From Actinomadura sp. NBRC 104412 (GTDB lineage Bacteria > Actinomycetota > Actinomycetes > Streptosporangiales > Streptosporangiaceae), in NCBI RefSeq assembly GCF_030269515.1, contig NZ_BSTM01000004.1:186001-250000 (forward strand): a stretch of DNA of 64,000 bases, given 5' to 3'. This document shows positions 61,943-64,000 of the stretch, one piece after another (positions within the stretch are counted from its first letter, which is position 1; every line of letters starts with the position of its first letter). Below the pieces are notes generated by a model, which did no database searches, was not told the origin of the DNA, and worked only from the letters and a program-made list of their open reading frames with translations. A program made the translations under genes and the position numbers.

Positions 61943-62956
61943 TCAGGCCCGCTTCGGTGCGATGTCACCGGCCGGGGCCTGCGGCTGGTGCGGCCGCTGC
62001 CCCGAGACGGGCTGCCGCGGCACCGCCGCCTGCGAGGGGGCCTGGGACGGGGCCTGCGAGGAGGCATGAGCCTGGGCCTGGGTCGCCGGATGCGGGGTCG
62101 GCGCCGGGACGACGCGCACCCTCGCCACCCGGCGCCCGTCCATCCGGACGACCGACAGGCGGCACCCGGCGGTCTCCACGACGTCACCGGCGGCCGGGAT
62201 CCGGCCGAGCGCGGCCATGATGTGGCCCGCGACCGTCTCGTAGGGGCCCGGGGGCAGCCGCACTCCGGTCTCGGCGGCGAAGTCGTCGAGGTTCAGCAGA
62301 CCTTCCACCTCGACCACCCCGCCGTGCAGGCGCCGCGCCTGCGGGTCCTGCACGTCGTACTCGTCGCGGATGTCGCCGATGAGCTCCTCGACCAGGTCCT
62401 CCAGGGTGACGATCCCCGCGGTGCCGCCGTACTCGTCCATGACGATGGCCAGGTGGTGGCCCGCGCGGCGCATCTCCGTGAGCACCGGCAGCACCCGCCG
62501 GGTGGCGGGCAGGTACGGGACGGGACGCACCAGGTCGCCCACCGGCACGCCGGGGTCGTCCGCCGTCACGGCGCCGATGAGCAGGTCCCGGATGTGCACG
62601 AACCCGATCACCTCGTCGTGCGAGCCCCGGTGGACGGGGAAGCGGGAGTGCGGGCTGTCGGCGGCGATCCGGGCGGCGGCGTCCAGCGGCAGCGCCGCGT
62701 CCAGGAACACCACCTCGGTGCGCGGCACCAGCACCTCGCGCAGCGGGCGCTCGCCCGCGGCGAAGACCTCCTCGATCAGGGCCCGCTCGTCGGCGCCCAG
62801 CCGGCTGTTGCCCGCGACGAGGGCCCGCACCCGTTCCGCGGTCACCTCCTCGCGGAGCGCGCGGGGGTCGCCTCCGGTCAGGCGGACCATCAGGTCGGTG
62901 GACCGGGTCATCAGCCACACCAGCGGGCGCCAGACTCGCCGGGTCGGTCGTTCCAT
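61943..62956 (-). CDS. CorC/HlyC-like CBS-domain protein lacking the full DUF21 membrane part
   Basis: A 337-residue protein. Residues 1-30 resemble only the tail of the DUF21/CNNM membrane domain (VWRPLVWLMTRSTDLMVRL). A CBS pair follows (about 70-195; EVLVPRTEVVFL, GFVHIRDLLIG, MDEYGGTAGIVTLEDLVEE), then a CorC_HlyC domain (about 205-290) and a Gln/Ala/Pro-rich tail. Actinobacterial relatives are usually 430 residues or more with three to four membrane helices in front. Only 164 bases separate this start from galE, so that part is not encoded here. It may work as a soluble CorC-type protein or be a truncation. Confidence 0.8.
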   Translation of the reverse strand: MERPTRRVWRPLVWLMTRSTDLMVRLTGGDPRALREEVTAERVRALVAGNSRLGADERALIEEVFAAGERPLREVLVPRTEVVFLDAALPLDAAARIAADSPHSRFPVHRGSHDEVIGFVHIRDLLIGAVTADDPGVPVGDLVRPVPYLPATRRVLPVLTEMRRAGHHLAIVMDEYGGTAGIVTLEDLVEELIGDIRDEYDVQDPQARRLHGGVVEVEGLLNLDDFAAETGVRLPPGPYETVAGHIMAALGRIPAAGDVVETAGCRLSVVRMDGRRVARVRVVPAPTPHPATQAQAHASSQAPSQAPSQAAVPRQPVSGQRPHQPQAPAGDIAPKRA

Positions 62957-63120
62957 GGCCGAGGTCGCTCTCTCCTCAGGGCCGCCGGGCGGCGAACTGC
63001 CAGGTTACCGGTTCGGCCGTCCCCTCCAAGGCCAGCCGCTAGCCTGGACGGGTCCCGGCGCAAGCCCTCGGGGTCGTCCGTGCCCCGCGCCGGCGGCGTC
63101 AAGCGTCCAGGAGGTCCTTC

Positions 63121-64000
63121 GTGAAGTTGCTCGTCACCGGCGGCGCCGGTTACGTCGGCAGCGTCGTCACCGCCCAGTTGCTGGAGGCCGGGCACGAGGT
63201 GGTGGTGCTGGACGACCTGTCCACCGGGAACGCCGACGCGGTGCCCGCCCGAGCGCGGCTGGTGACCGGCACGCTCCGCGACGCGGCGGACGGCGTGCTG
63301 GCGGGCGGCGGCTTCGACGCGGTGCTGCATTTCGCGGCCATGTCGCTGGTCGGCGAGTCGATGCAGAAGCCGGGCCTGTACTGGGACAGGAACCTGGGCG
63401 AGTCGCTGGCCCTGCTGGAGGCGATGCGGGCCGCCGGAGTACGCAGGATCGTCTTCTCGTCCACGGCGGCGACGTACGGGGAGCCGGAGTCCACCCCGAT
63501 CCTGGAGACCGACCCGACCCGCCCGACCAACCCCTACGGGGCGTCCAAGCTGGCCATCGACACCGCGCTCGCCGAGTACGCGCGCCTGCACGGGATCGGC
63601 GGCATCTCGCTGCGCTACTTCAACGTCGCGGGCGCCCGGCTGCCCGAGGACGGGGACGCCCCGGGGCAGGGCGAGCGGCACGCCGTGGAGACCCATCTGA
63701 TCCCCAACGTGCTGAAGGTCGCGCTGGGCGAGAAGGACAGGGTCACCGTGTTCGGCGAGGACTACCCCACGCCCGACGGCACCTGCGTCCGCGACTACAT
63801 CCACGTCGTCGACCTGGGCATGGCGCACCTGCTGGCGCTGGACGCCTGCCGGCCCGGCGTCCACGAGATCTTCAACCTGGGCAACGGCAACGGCTCGTCC
63901 GTCCGGGAGGTCATCGAGGTGTGCAGGGAGGTGACCGGGCACCCGATCCCGGCCGAGGTCAGCCCGCGCCGGGCCGGCGACCCCGCGGTGCTGGTGGCGT
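63121..64000 (+). CDS. galE: UDP-glucose 4-epimerase (runs off the window)
   Basis: The first 293 residues of a short-chain dehydrogenase-type epimerase interconverting UDP-glucose and UDP-galactose. The NAD motif is TGGAGYVGS. The catalytic triad region has SSTAATYG and NPYGASK (Tyr and Lys), and RYFNVAGA follows. The GTG at 63121 has GGAGG 6 bases upstream. About 30 residues should remain beyond position 64000. Confidence 0.94.
   Translation, partial: MKLLVTGGAGYVGSVVTAQLLEAGHEVVVLDDLSTGNADAVPARARLVTGTLRDAADGVLAGGGFDAVLHFAAMSLVGESMQKPGLYWDRNLGESLALLEAMRAAGVRRIVFSSTAATYGEPESTPILETDPTRPTNPYGASKLAIDTALAEYARLHGIGGISLRYFNVAGARLPEDGDAPGQGERHAVETHLIPNVLKVALGEKDRVTVFGEDYPTPDGTCVRDYIHVVDLGMAHLLALDACRPGVHEIFNLGNGNGSSVREVIEVCREVTGHPIPAEVSPRRAGDPAVLVA

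Overview
The window is a 64-kb piece of a GC-rich actinomycete chromosome. The family mix points to Streptosporangiales, possibly an Actinomadura-like genus. The evidence is an IdeR-type iron box, a Zur-regulated zinc-free L31, a three-subunit acyl-CoA carboxylase, an XRE/DUF397/ATPase cassette, a Tad pilus locus, many GTG starts and many apparently leaderless promoters. The genus is inference. I recognise no tRNA, rRNA, transposase, integrase or CRISPR array.

Layout. 0-4.9 kb: the 5' part of treY, overlapped by the 3' remnant of a glycogen-debranching enzyme gene; an iron-box-controlled bfd-bfr pair; a class III adenylate cyclase; a 91-bp tandem repeat; birA. 4.9-12.2 kb: enoyl-CoA hydratase, ppc, and the carboxyltransferase subunit pccB. 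pccB is separated from its small epsilon subunit by a WhiJ-like regulator, a DUF397 protein and a SpoIIAB-like ATPase. 12.3-14.7 kb: an NYN-domain protein and a beta-propeller lipoprotein. 14.7-25 kb, minus strand: a Tad/Flp pilus locus (cpaB, cpaE, cpaF, tadB, tadC, a 78-bp repeat array, flp pilin, three TadE/G-like pseudopilins, and a LysM-BTAD membrane protein).

25.4-35 kb looks the least routine. It holds a lone EssC/EccC-like type VII ATPase, a degenerate copy of a WXG100 gene start just behind it, a DnaQ-like exonuclease, a membrane-anchored nSTAND-ATPase protein with fourteen WD40 repeats, and a WXG100-like gene whose 5' end appears frameshifted. 35-38 kb: a secreted unknown, Zur-controlled rpmE2, and the biotin-carrying alpha subunit of acyl-CoA carboxylase. 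The biotin ligase, beta and epsilon subunits lie in the first 12 kb. 38-41.6 kb: a secreted/membrane unknown, a GC-rich composite repeat, and an LpdA-like flavoprotein.

41.7-54.3 kb is a nucleoside uptake and salvage region. A BMP lipoprotein and a nucleoside ABC transporter feed cdd, deoA and add on the minus strand, and punA and a pentose/hexose phosphomutase on the plus strand. 54.5-64 kb: M20 amidohydrolase, GCS2 ligase, D-Ala-D-Ala carboxypeptidase, YihY/BrkB membrane protein, 2'-5' RNA ligase-like protein, trpS, a CorC-like protein lacking its usual membrane domain, and the start of galE. All family calls come from reading motifs; no database search was run.
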